A stretch of DNA of 7,472 bases from an uncultured Ideonella sp. (GCA_946479475.1 CAMLGG010000258.1:1-7472); one strand, 5' to 3'; shown: positions 1 through 6,045, counted from the stretch's first letter. The notes: generated from the sequence alone by a model not told the origin. Numbers and translations are program-made.

Positions 1-180
1 CTGGGCATCACCGGCCAGCTGCTGCACGCGCTGGTGCCACGCGTGGCGCAGATCGTGATGAACACCAGCTTCCGCATGTTCCCCGACTCCGACGCTGCGC
101 AAGGCGCCAAGTCCGCCAAACCCCAGCTCTCAGCCGAGGCGATCGCGCTTCAGCAGATGATGCGGGGCATCCACTTCTAG
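1..180 (+). CDS. C-terminal 59 residues of a probable SDR-family oxidoreductase (partial)
   Basis: The reading frame is open from base 1 and ends at TAG 178-180; the start lies outside the window. The visible tail has a hydrophobic helix (LLHALVPRVAQIVMNTSF), then RMFPDS, a short Ala/Lys linker, and a last helix ending in LQQMMRGIHF. This resembles the variable C-terminal extension of short-chain dehydrogenase/reductase proteins from Burkholderiales, which commonly have an RLFPDS-like segment and end just after a QMMRGIHF-like helix. The Rossmann core (TGxxxGxG) and the catalytic YxxxK would lie upstream and cannot be checked, so the SDR call comes from recall of the tail only. The codon pattern matches the other genes. 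It converges on the PAS-GGDEF gene and shares the bases CTAG with it, leaving no room for a terminator between them. Confidence 0.5.
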   Translation: MGITGQLLHALVPRVAQIVMNTSFRMFPDSDAAQGAKSAKPQLSAEAIALQQMMRGIHF

Positions 181-1193
181 GCCGGCGTCGCGTCGGCCGC
201 CGGCTCGCTTGCAGCCGGCGCGCTGGCCATGCGCACGACCGTGTCGGGTTCGGTACGCGCGGCCTGCAACGCGCCTTCGGCTGCCTCCAGCAGGCCCAGC
301 AGCTGGTTGCCATGCCGCGGATACGCGGCCACGCCGATGCGGCAGCGCGGGTGCAGCACCTCGATGCCGGTGTTGACCGGCCCGGCGAGCGCGGCGGCGA
401 CCTTGCGCGCCACCATCTCGGCCTCGGCCTCGTGGTGCAGGTCGACCAGCAGCGCCGCGAACTGGCCGTTGTCCAGCCGCACCGCGCTGTCGGTCTTGCG
501 CAGCTCGAAGTGCAGCCGGCCGGCGGTGGCGCGCAGCAGGTCGTCGCCGACCGTCTGGCCCTGGCGCTCGCACAACGCGGCGTAGCCCTCGAGCTCGATG
601 AGCAGCACGCCGATCTGCGTGCCGGCGCGCGCGGCGCGCTGGATCGCCATCTCGGCCCGGTCCTGCAGCACGGCGCGGCTGGGCAGGCCGGTGAGGCTGT
701 CGTGGTGGCTCATCGGGATGGGCGCGTCGGCGCGCGCGGGGCCGGCCTGCTCGACCGCGATCAGGCCGGTGACCAAGCCGTTGGCGTCGCGCAGCGTGCC
801 GAGCGAAAGCGTGACGCTGCGGGCCTCGCCACCCTTGGTGCGCAGCAGCCAGCCGTACTCGTCGGCCATGCCTCGCTGCAGGCGTGCATGGAAGACACGG
901 GCGTCGGCCGGGATTCGGGTTCTCAGCTCCGCGCCGAGCATGGCGGCGCGGGCTTCTATCTCCTCGCGGGCCAGCAGGCTGCCTATCAGGGCCTTGCCGC
1001 GCAGTTCGCCGCGCTCGTAGCCGAGGGACTCGGCGCCGGCCGCGTTGACCCACTGGATGCGGCCCTCGAGATCGAGGCCGAAGACCAGGCGAGGGAACTG
1101 GTCGATGAGCAGCCGCTGGGCCTCACCCAGCTCGAGCCAGGTGAGGGACTGGGGGTCGACGAGGGTGGGGCGGTCCATGGGGCAGTGTCCCAT
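177..1193 (-). CDS. PAS domain protein with degenerate GGDEF domain (A-site lost, I-site kept)
   Basis: This 338-residue cytoplasmic protein has no membrane segment or signal peptide. Residues about 24-148 form a PAS fold (FPRLVFGLDLEGRIQWVN, then ESLGYERGEL). Residues about 162-320 form a GGDEF domain, opened by HHDSLTGLPSRAVLQDR and closed by GVAAYPRHG. The signature is DNGQF (241-245) instead of GGDEF. The metal and nucleotide positions are also changed: DxDxFK reads ELEGYA (200-205), and the usual N-D and G-H read C-E and G-Q. It is therefore very unlikely to make c-di-GMP. The allosteric I-site RxxD is present as RKTD (232-235) at the normal five-residue spacing from the signature, so it may bind c-di-GMP as a receptor; degenerate GGDEF receptors such as PelD are known. 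Met6 (ATG at 1176-1178, GGGA nine bases upstream) is an equally good start. It lies 42 bases downstream of rhlE. No EAL domain or DNA-binding domain is present. Confidence 0.88.
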   Translation of the reverse strand: MGHCPMDRPTLVDPQSLTWLELGEAQRLLIDQFPRLVFGLDLEGRIQWVNAAGAESLGYERGELRGKALIGSLLAREEIEARAAMLGAELRTRIPADARVFHARLQRGMADEYGWLLRTKGGEARSVTLSLGTLRDANGLVTGLIAVEQAGPARADAPIPMSHHDSLTGLPSRAVLQDRAEMAIQRAARAGTQIGVLLIELEGYAALCERQGQTVGDDLLRATAGRLHFELRKTDSAVRLDNGQFAALLVDLHHEAEAEMVARKVAAALAGPVNTGIEVLHPRCRIGVAAYPRHGNQLLGLLEAAEGALQAARTEPDTVVRMASAPAASEPAADATPA

Positions 1194-1203
1194 TCCGCCC
1201 CGC

Positions 1204-1234
1204 GGCCGGCAAGATTGGCCGGCCTCGGCCGAGG
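1204..1234 (-). other. Hairpin-forming spacer between rhlE and the PAS-GGDEF gene
   Basis: The 42-base spacer has a perfect 7-bp inverted repeat, GGCCGGC / GCCGGCC, around a 7-base loop (1204-1224). A 12-base perfect palindrome, CCTCGGCCGAGG (1223-1234), directly abuts the rhlE stop codon. No T-run follows the stem on the minus strand, so it does not look like an efficient intrinsic terminator. It could stabilise the upstream rhlE message or reduce read-through into the next gene. In DNA this GC-rich, short palindromes also arise by chance. Confidence 0.4.
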
Positions 1235-1235
1235 G

Positions 1236-2780
1236 TCAGTCCTTGCCGCGGAACAGGCGCGCGGGCGATGCTTGAGACTTGCCGTTATTGCCGCCGCCGT
1301 TGGACGAAGCCGGGCGCTGCCCATGGGCCGGCTTGTGTCCGCCGGCGTGGGCCGCTGGCGAGCCCGCCGGGTGGCCGGGCTTGTGCGCCGGCTTGTGGCC
1401 GCCGTGCACCGGCGCACCGCCGGCGCGGCCCTGGGGAGCGGCAGGCTTGTGGGGGGCCGAGCCGCCCGCGCGGCCATCGCGCCGCGGCTCGCCGCGGCCT
1501 TCGTGGGCCGCCGGGCGATCGCCCCGGCCGCCTCGATGGCCACCGCCACCACCGCCGCCGCCGCCATTGCCGCGGCGCGTGCCGCCGACGCCGATCGTCA
1601 TGCGACCCAGCACGATCGGTTCGGCCTTCTCACCGGCGGGGATCTCGAAGCCGGCGACCGCCTCGCGCGGGATCTGTCGCTTGATGAGCTTCTCGATGTC
1701 GCGCAGGAACAGCTCCTCGTCGGGGCAGACCAGCGAGACCGCCTCCCCCTGGGCGCCGGCGCGGCCGGTGCGGCCGATGCGGTGGACGTAATCCTCCGGC
1801 ACGTTGGGCAGCTCGAAGTTCACCACGTGCGGCAACTGGTCGATGTCGATGCCGCGGGCCGCGATGTCGGTGGCCACCAGCACCTGGAGCTCGCCGCTCT
1901 TGAAGTCGGCCAGCGCCTTGGTGCGCGCGCCCTGGCTCTTGTTGCCGTGGATGGCCATCGCGCTGATCTCGTTCTTGTTCAGGAACTCGGCCAGGCGGTT
2001 GGCGCCGTGCTTCATGCGGGTGAAGACCAGCACCTGGTGCCAGTTGCCCTCGCGGATCAGGTGGGCCAGCAGCTCCTTCTTGCCGTCGCGGCCGACCGGG
2101 TGCACCTTCTGGGCGATGGTGTCGGCGGTGGCGTTGCGGCGCGCGACCTCGATCAGCGCCGGCTGGTTGAGCAGGCGGTCGGCCAGGGCCTTGATCTCGT
2201 CGCTGAAGGTGGCGGAGAAGAGCAGGCTCTGCTTGTGCTGCGGCAGGATGGCCAGCACCTTCTTGATGTCGTGGATGAAGCCCATGTCGAGCATGCGATC
2301 GGCCTCGTCCAGGACGAAGATCTGCACGTGCGAGAGGTCCAGGGTGCCTTGCTGGTGGTGGTCGAGCAGGCGGCCCGGGGTGGCGACGAGGATGTCGACG
2401 CCCTTGCGCAGGCGGTCGACCTGCGGCTGCATGCCGACGCCGCCGAACATCACCATCGACTGCAGCGGCAGGAACTTGCCGTAGGTGCGCACGCTCTCCT
2501 CGACCTGCGCCGCGAGCTCGCGGGTCGGGGTGAGGATGAGGGCGCGGATGGCGAGGCGGCCGCGGCCGTCGCGCTTGGGGCCTTGGGCCGCCAGGCGGTG
2601 CAGCAGGGGCAGGGTGAAGCCGGCGGTCTTGCCCGTGCCGGTCTGGGCGCCGGCCATGAGGTCGCCGCCGTTGAGCACGGCCGGGATGGCCTGTGCCTGG
2701 ATGGGGGTGGGTTGAGAGTAGCCTTGTTCGCGCACGGCACGAACGAGCGGTTCGGCCAGGCCGAGGGATTCGAAGGTCAT
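1236..2780 (-). CDS. rhlE: DEAD-box ATP-dependent RNA helicase, RhlE type
   Basis: This is a 514-residue cytoplasmic RNA helicase that unwinds RNA duplexes with ATP; RhlE-type proteins act in RNA decay, ribosome assembly and cold adaptation. The motifs run in order: Q motif GYSQPTPIQ (20-28), Walker A AQTGTGKT (45-52), PTRELA (85-90), ATPGR (133-137), DEAD (158-161), SAT (189-191), [10 protein letters not shown] (303-312) and HRIGRTGR (333-340). All look intact. The start at 2780 is chosen because MTFESLGL matches the usual RhlE N-terminus; a longer frame reaching 2906 adds an Arg/Pro-rich stretch unlike the family. From about residue 392 the protein is a disordered basic tail: nine consecutive glycines, an RGG-like stretch, then HKPA repeats, ending in [10 protein letters not shown]. 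Such tails usually give non-specific RNA binding. It has its own candidate promoter and lies upstream of the PAS-GGDEF gene, probably in one transcript. Confidence 0.97.
   Translation of the reverse strand: MTFESLGLAEPLVRAVREQGYSQPTPIQAQAIPAVLNGGDLMAGAQTGTGKTAGFTLPLLHRLAAQGPKRDGRGRLAIRALILTPTRELAAQVEESVRTYGKFLPLQSMVMFGGVGMQPQVDRLRKGVDILVATPGRLLDHHQQGTLDLSHVQIFVLDEADRMLDMGFIHDIKKVLAILPQHKQSLLFSATFSDEIKALADRLLNQPALIEVARRNATADTIAQKVHPVGRDGKKELLAHLIREGNWHQVLVFTRMKHGANRLAEFLNKNEISAMAIHGNKSQGARTKALADFKSGELQVLVATDIAARGIDIDQLPHVVNFELPNVPEDYVHRIGRTGRAGAQGEAVSLVCPDEELFLRDIEKLIKRQIPREAVAGFEIPAGEKAEPIVLGRMTIGVGGTRRGNGGGGGGGGGHRGGRGDRPAAHEGRGEPRRDGRAGGSAPHKPAAPQGRAGGAPVHGGHKPAHKPGHPAGSPAAHAGGHKPAHGQRPASSNGGGNNGKSQASPARLFRGKD
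1539..1565 (-). repeat. Run of nine glycine codons (GGC/GGT) in the rhlE tail
   Basis: Nine successive GGN codons, seven GGC or GGT in mixed order plus a short uninterrupted GGC stretch, encode a poly-Gly segment at the beginning of the disordered RhlE tail. Length changes by whole codons would be tolerated in a flexible linker. The mixed third positions reduce slippage compared with a pure triplet repeat. Confidence 0.8.
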
Positions 2781-2891
2781 CGGGGCTCGTGGGAGCTTGG
2801 GGCCGGCCCGCCGCCCGCGGTTGCTGCCGGGGCACCAGCCAGGGGCCCGGCCGGGAAGGTGAGGCGCCATCCGCTTGCGGGACGGGCGCCG

Positions 2892-2905
2892 TGTCAGGAC
2901 TGACA
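2892..2905. promoter_or_regulatory. Palindrome in the rhlE leader (TGTCAG-GA-CTGACA)
   Basis: This is a perfect 6-bp inverted repeat with a 2-base centre, about 112 bases upstream of the rhlE start and downstream of the candidate -10 box. It stands out because it is less GC-rich than the surrounding leader. As DNA it has the shape of an operator for a dimeric repressor; as RNA the 2-base loop is too tight for a full hairpin. Its function is unknown. Confidence 0.35.
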
Positions 2906-2942
2906 AGCCGCCGCCGAGGCTGGACCTCGGGGGGATGGGCGC

Positions 2943-2967
2943 ATTGTAACCGGCGCCCCGCGGGGCG
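2943..2967 (-). promoter_or_regulatory. Candidate rhlE promoter: -10 box with overlapping upstream palindrome
   Basis: On the minus strand, TACAAT (2943-2948) sits in the context GGTTACAATGCG, close to the sigma-70 consensus TATAAT and conspicuous in otherwise GC-rich DNA. No good -35 hexamer is found 16-18 bases upstream. That position is occupied instead by the perfect 14-base palindrome CGCCCCGCGGGGCG (2954-2967), which could be a regulator site or simply GC-rich chance. Initiation here would give a leader of roughly 155 bases before the rhlE ATG at 2780. No strong Shine-Dalgarno precedes that ATG; only a weak GAG lies a few bases upstream. Confidence 0.45.
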
Positions 2968-2998
2968 ATCGCCGGAACAGCCCTGCAAACCGTGGGCG

Positions 2999-3029
2999 AA
3001 AGGAAAAGGGGCCGGCAGGCCGGCCCCTT
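2999..3029 (-). terminator. Rho-independent terminator after the first S8 protease gene
   Basis: This is a perfect inverted repeat, AAGGGGCCGGC / GCCGGCCCCTT (3006-3016 and 3019-3029). It folds as a 10-bp GC-rich stem with a 4-base loop. On the minus strand it is followed by TTTTCCTTT. It begins 26 bases after the stop codon of the protease gene at 3055-4392 and insulates rhlE from read-through. Confidence 0.85.
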
Positions 3030-3054
3030 CCTGGTCAGCTCGCGCCGGGTTGGA

Positions 3055-4392
3055 TCAGAAGCCGCTGGCGTCCAGGCGCCCGCCGGTGACCGTCTTGCCG
3101 GACAGCGAGGCGGTCGGGATGACGCTCGACAGGATCGCGGCCTTCAGGTCCGCCGTCTTGCGCACCTTGGGATGCGAAGAGGCGTACAGGGCGATGGAGC
3201 CGGTCACGTGGGGCGTGGCCATCGAGGTGCCGCTGTAGGCCGCGTAGCCGTCCGGGACCGTCGAGTAGATCGATACGCCGGGCGCACCGAGGTCGACGGA
3301 TACCGCCCCGTAGTTCGAGAAGCTGGCCAGCAGCCCGGCCGAGCCGATGGCGGCCACCGAGATGATCGACGGGCTGTCGTAGCTGGAGGGGTAGTGCGGA
3401 TCGGTGTCGTTGTTGCCGCCGTTATTGCCTGCGGCGGCCACGAACACGATGCCCGCCTTGCCCGCCATCTCGATCGACTTCTTCAGGCCCTGCGAGTAGC
3501 CGCCACCGCCCCACGACGCGTTGATCGCTACCAGGTCGAGGTTGTGGCGAGTCTTCAGGTCGGTGACGTAGTCGATCGACTTGATCGCGTTGGCCGTCGA
3601 GCCGGAGCGCGTGCCGAGGAACTTGACGTTGATGATGTTCAGCTTCCAGCACATCCCGGCCACGCCCTTGGTGTTGCCGCCGCGCGCGCCGATGGTGCCC
3701 GACACGTGCGTGCCGTGGTCGTCCCCCGGGCCGTCATAAGTGGTCTTGTCGTCGCGGGCGAAGTCCCAGCCGCGGGTGTCGTCGATGAAGCCGTTGCCGT
3801 CGTCGTCAATGCCGTTGTCGGGGATCTCGAACGGATTGACCCAGAAGTTGCGACGCAGGTCGGGGTGCTTGTACTGCGCGCCTTCGTCGATCACCGCCAC
3901 CATCGTCTTGCCGCAGTCGGTGTGGCCCTTGTCCCAGGCCTCGGCGGCCTGGCTGCCGTACTGGTTCTGCTTGACAGGCGAAGCGTCGCCGTACATGCCC
4001 CAGAGCTGACCGCTGGTGTAGTACGGATCGTCGGCAACCTCGTCAGGGTAGTAGAGCCAGTTGGGCTCGGCGAAGTCGACGCCCGCGGCGGCGTGCAGCA
4101 CGCGGATGGCGTCGGAGAGATTCGCGCCGTCCGGCAGCTTGATGCGCTGCAGGTCGCCGCTCACGCGCTCGAGGAAGCGACCGCCGACCTGGGCCAGCGC
4201 CTGCGAATGGACCGCTTCGGCGACACCGGGCTCGAACTGCACGAGGAGCTCGCCCTTGACGTAGTGCCGGTGCGGCTGCTGCAGCTCGGACAGCACGATG
4301 TCCGGACGGCCGCCGGCCAGGGCGGTGCCGCAAAGCACGCCGAGGGCCAGCGCCGCCAGCACGCGCGGGAAACGACCAGAAGAACGAGGCAT
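3055..4392 (-). CDS. Secreted subtilisin-like serine protease, family S8 (paralog 1)
   Basis: This is a 445-residue extracellular or periplasmic endopeptidase precursor. Residues 1-26 are a Sec signal peptide (basic RFPR, then a hydrophobic core, cleavage after ALA). Residues about 30-115 resemble a subtilase prodomain ([10 protein letters not shown] to VDFAEPNW). The catalytic domain has Asp169 (VIDEG), His226 (DDHGTHVSG), oxyanion Asn323 (AAAGNN) and Ser390 ([10 protein letters not shown]), so it should be active. The residue after the catalytic Asp is Glu rather than the usual Ser or Thr. An acidic loop, [10 protein letters not shown] (about 196-205), is a probable Ca site. Cys160 and Cys248 are conserved in all three paralogs and could form a disulfide. 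No C-terminal PPC, autotransporter or anchor follows. The start at 4392 is set by AAGGAG seven bases upstream and by the signal peptide; an ATG 30 bases further upstream lacks both. Gaps of 198 bases upstream and a terminator downstream make it a separate transcription unit. Confidence 0.95.
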   Translation of the reverse strand: MPRSSGRFPRVLAALALGVLCGTALAGGRPDIVLSELQQPHRHYVKGELLVQFEPGVAEAVHSQALAQVGGRFLERVSGDLQRIKLPDGANLSDAIRVLHAAAGVDFAEPNWLYYPDEVADDPYYTSGQLWGMYGDASPVKQNQYGSQAAEAWDKGHTDCGKTMVAVIDEGAQYKHPDLRRNFWVNPFEIPDNGIDDDGNGFIDDTRGWDFARDDKTTYDGPGDDHGTHVSGTIGARGGNTKGVAGMCWKLNIINVKFLGTRSGSTANAIKSIDYVTDLKTRHNLDLVAINASWGGGGYSQGLKKSIEMAGKAGIVFVAAAGNNGGNNDTDPHYPSSYDSPSIISVAAIGSAGLLASFSNYGAVSVDLGAPGVSIYSTVPDGYAAYSGTSMATPHVTGSIALYASSHPKVRKTADLKAAILSSVIPTASLSGKTVTGGRLDASGF

Positions 4393-4397
4393 GGACA

Positions 4398-4445
4398 GGC
4401 TCCTTATGGGATCGTGCGGCAAACCACTGCCGAACTTGAGGAGCC
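4398..4445 (-). promoter_or_regulatory. Possible Shine-Dalgarno-sequestering structure in the leader of protease 1
   Basis: On the minus strand GGCTCCT (4439-4445) is exactly complementary to AGGAGCC (4398-4404), which contains most of the ribosome-binding site. The 34-base loop contains a nested stem, CGGCA / TGCCG. If formed in the mRNA, the outer stem would hide the Shine-Dalgarno sequence. The outer stem is only 7 bp over a fairly long loop, so the fold may be conditional or absent. The leader of the second protease has a similar arrangement. Confidence 0.4.
4400..4405 (-). promoter_or_regulatory. Ribosome-binding site AAGGAG that fixes the start of protease 1
   Basis: AAGGAG lies seven bases before the ATG at 4390-4392, which is ideal spacing. 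It decides for this start over the in-frame ATG at 4420-4422, which would put the Shine-Dalgarno sequence inside the coding region. Confidence 0.85.
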
Positions 4446-4469
4446 ACGATGCTCGGGATGGGGATGGAA

Positions 4470-4492
4470 GCTGTCGACCCTTTGGCCTAGGG
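4470..4492 (-). promoter_or_regulatory. Conserved 23-base upstream element, copy 1
   Basis: Read on the minus strand the element is CCCTAGG, then CCA, then AAGGGTCGACAGC. It ends 77 bases before the start of protease 1. The copy upstream of protease 2 (6046-6068) is identical except for the three central bases, while the flanking DNA is unrelated. It contains CCCT-N7-AGGG and the palindromic core CCTAGG, as expected of a site bound by a dimeric regulator. No convincing -10 box lies at a suitable distance downstream of this copy. The protein that binds it is unknown. Confidence 0.55.
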
Positions 4493-4510
4493 GAGTAGTA
4501 ACTCGCCCCC

Positions 4511-4530
4511 CGGCGATCCCCACGTCGCCG
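4511..4530. other. Small hairpin between the protease 2 terminator and the upstream element
   Basis: A perfect 6-bp inverted repeat, CGGCGA / TCGCCG, encloses 8 bases. It lacks a T-run on either strand. It lies between the terminator at 4536-4567 and the conserved element at 4470-4492. It has no evident role and could be chance. Confidence 0.25.
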
Positions 4531-4535
4531 TGATC

Positions 4536-4567
4536 AAAAATGAAGAAGGGCCGGTCGCCCGGCCCTT
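4536..4567 (-). terminator. Rho-independent terminator after the second S8 protease gene
   Basis: A perfect 9-bp stem, AAGGGCCGG / CCGGCCCTT (4546-4554 and 4559-4567), has a 4-base loop. On the minus strand it is followed by CTTCATTTTTG, a T-rich tract. It starts 23 bases beyond the stop codon of the gene at 4591-5928, so that gene is transcriptionally separated from protease 1. Confidence 0.8.
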
Positions 4568-4590
4568 TCGACTCGTCAAGCGCCCGATGT

Positions 4591-5928
4591 TCAGTACGTG
4601 CTGACGTTCAGGCGCGCGCCGCTCACGGTCTTGCCGTTGCAGGCACTCGTGGCGGTGGTCGTGCCGAGGATCGCCGACTTCATCTGCGCGGCCGTCAGCC
4701 CGGGATGGCTCTTGGCATACAGCGCGACCGCACCGGTCACGTGAGGCGTGGCCATCGAGGTGCCGCTGTAGCTCGAATAGGAGTCAGTCGGCACGGTGGA
4801 GTAGATGCCCGCGCCCGGTGCGCAAAGGTCGACCGAGGTCGCGCCGTAGTTGGAGAAGCTCGCCAGCGTGCCGGAGCTGGTCAAGGCGGCCACCGAGATG
4901 ATCGCCGAGCTGGTGTAGCTGGCCGGATAGAACGGGTTGGCGTCGTTGTTCGAAGCGTTGTTGCCCGCGGCCGCGATGAAGAGGATGTCCTTGTTGCCGG
5001 CGTTGTCGATCGAGTCCTTCAGGCCCTGCGAGAAGCCGCCGCCGCCCCAGGAGTTGTTGGTGGCCACCAGGTTCAGGTTGTGGCGCGTCTTGAGGTCGGT
5101 GATGTAGTCGACCGACTTGATCGCGTTGGCCGTGGTGCCGCCGCCTGCGCCCAGGAACTTGACGTGCACCATCTTCACCTTCCAGCACATGCCGGCGACG
5201 CCCTTGCCGTTGCCGCCCTTGCCGCCGATGGTGCCCGAGACGTGCGTGCCATGGTCGTCGCCGGGGCCGTCGTAGACGCTCTTGTTGTTGCCGTCGAAGT
5301 CCCAGCCGTGGGTGTCGTCGACGAAGCCGTTGCCGTCGTCGTCGACGCCGTTGCCGTCGATCTCGTCGGGGTTGGTCCAGTGGTTGGCCTTGAGGTCGGG
5401 GTGGGTGTACTGCACGCCTTCGTCGATCACGCCGACGAGCACGCCTTTGCAGCTCACATGGCCCGCATCCCAGGCCTCGCCGGCCTGGCTGCCGTACTGG
5501 TTCTGCTTCAGCGGCGAGGTGTCGCCGTACATGCCCCAGAGCTGTCCGTTGACGTAGTAGGTGTCGTCGGAGACCTTGGTGTGGCGGTAGATCCAGTTCG
5601 GCTCGGCGAAGTCGATCGCGTCATGCGCATGCAGGGCGCGGATGGCGGCCGACAGGTCGGCACCCTTGGGCAGGCTGATGCGATGCAGGTCGGCGCGCAG
5701 GTGCTCGACGAGCTTGCCGCCGACGCGGTCCAGCGCGGCCTGGCGCAGTATCGCGGCGACGCCCGGCTTGAACTGCACCAGCAGTTCGTCCGCCACGCGT
5801 TCACGGTGCGACTGCTGCAGCTCGGCCAGCACTCTTTCGGGCTGGCCGCCGGCCCAGCTGGCGCCCGACAGGACGACCAGTGCCGAAGCGATCAGCGTGT
5901 GGGAGAAACGGGGAGTGAAACGGGACAT
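4591..5928 (-). CDS. Secreted subtilisin-like serine protease, family S8 (paralog 2)
   Basis: This 445-residue precursor aligns with paralog 1 almost without gaps. The signal peptide is residues 1-26 (RFSH, then a hydrophobic core, cleavage after SWA). The prodomain is about 30-115 (DELLVQFKPGV to IDFAEPNW). The catalytic residues are Asp169 (VIDEG), His226 (DDHGTHVSG), oxyanion Asn323 (AAAGNN) and Ser391 ([10 protein letters not shown]), all intact. The acidic loop DDDGNGFVDD (196-205) probably binds Ca. Besides the shared Cys160/Cys248 pair it alone has Cys369 (DLCAPG) and Cys430 (SACNGKT), a possible second disulfide tying the C-terminus to the catalytic core. The start is supported by GAGGA six bases upstream and by the signal peptide directly after it. 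It has no C-terminal accessory domain. It is followed by a terminator and preceded by a 187-base gap with the conserved element. It resembles paralog 1 more in its first half and paralog 3 more around residues 286-322. Confidence 0.95.
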   Translation of the reverse strand: MSRFTPRFSHTLIASALVVLSGASWAGGQPERVLAELQQSHRERVADELLVQFKPGVAAILRQAALDRVGGKLVEHLRADLHRISLPKGADLSAAIRALHAHDAIDFAEPNWIYRHTKVSDDTYYVNGQLWGMYGDTSPLKQNQYGSQAGEAWDAGHVSCKGVLVGVIDEGVQYTHPDLKANHWTNPDEIDGNGVDDDGNGFVDDTHGWDFDGNNKSVYDGPGDDHGTHVSGTIGGKGGNGKGVAGMCWKVKMVHVKFLGAGGGTTANAIKSVDYITDLKTRHNLNLVATNNSWGGGGFSQGLKDSIDNAGNKDILFIAAAGNNASNNDANPFYPASYTSSAIISVAALTSSGTLASFSNYGATSVDLCAPGAGIYSTVPTDSYSSYSGTSMATPHVTGAVALYAKSHPGLTAAQMKSAILGTTTATSACNGKTVSGARLNVSTY

Positions 5929-5931
5929 GTG

Positions 5932-6022
5932 GATTCCTCGATCTGCAGGAAGAAGGCAGAAGTCCGCTGCCGGGGCGGCGGCGGAGGCGAGGGGCCGAGC
6001 GGCGGCAGGCCCGAGGGGAATC
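5932..6022 (-). promoter_or_regulatory. Possible Shine-Dalgarno-sequestering structure in the leader of protease 2
   Basis: On the minus strand GATTCC-CC-TCG (6012-6022) can pair with CGAGGAATC (5932-5940), which contains the GAGGA ribosome-binding site. The pairing is 9 bp with one 2-base bulge. The 71-base loop is very GC-rich and holds a nested inverted repeat, CTGCCG / CGGCAG. The plan, an outer stem over the Shine-Dalgarno sequence and an inner GC stem, matches the leader of protease 1 although the sequences differ. Competing folds in such GC-rich RNA are likely. Confidence 0.35.
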
Positions 6023-6029
6023 GCATGCT

Positions 6030-6035
6030 GTTGTA
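6030..6035 (-). promoter_or_regulatory. Weak candidate -10 box (TACAAC) for protease 2
   Basis: TACAAC lies 10 bases downstream of the conserved element. Counting 17 bases upstream from it places AAGGGT of the element in the -35 position, as at activator-dependent promoters with poor -35 boxes. Initiation would fall near 6023, right where the predicted anti-Shine-Dalgarno arm begins. Paralog 1 has no equivalent hexamer at this distance, which weakens the call. Confidence 0.25.
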
Positions 6036-6045
6036 CCGCCCGGGT

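Noticed and set aside
312..2903. Very long plus-strand open frame (863 codons) opposite rhlE and the PAS-GGDEF gene
   Set aside because: It spans two well-recognised minus-strand genes, shows no domain, has the Ala/Arg/Gly/Val/Leu composition typical of antisense frames in GC-rich DNA, and lacks a ribosome-binding site.
2781..2906. N-terminal extension of RhlE by 42 residues
   Set aside because: The added stretch is Arg/Pro-rich and unlike RhlE N-termini. MTFESLGL at 2780 matches the family start. The extension would include the palindrome at 2892-2905 and is probably leader.
130..2988. Additional long minus-strand frames within 130-1053, 986-1567 and 1630-2988
   Set aside because: They are frame-shifted shadows of the PAS-GGDEF and rhlE genes, rich in Arg, Pro and Ala, with no motif.
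4313..4392. Lipoprotein signal in protease 1 because of Cys21 in the signal region
   Set aside because: The residues before the Cys (GVL) do not fit a lipobox, which needs Ala, Gly or Ser at -1. A signal peptidase I site, ALA, follows shortly after.
4393..4422. Upstream in-frame ATG for protease 1
   Set aside because: It would bury the AAGGAG site in the coding region and put ten polar residues before a normal signal peptide.
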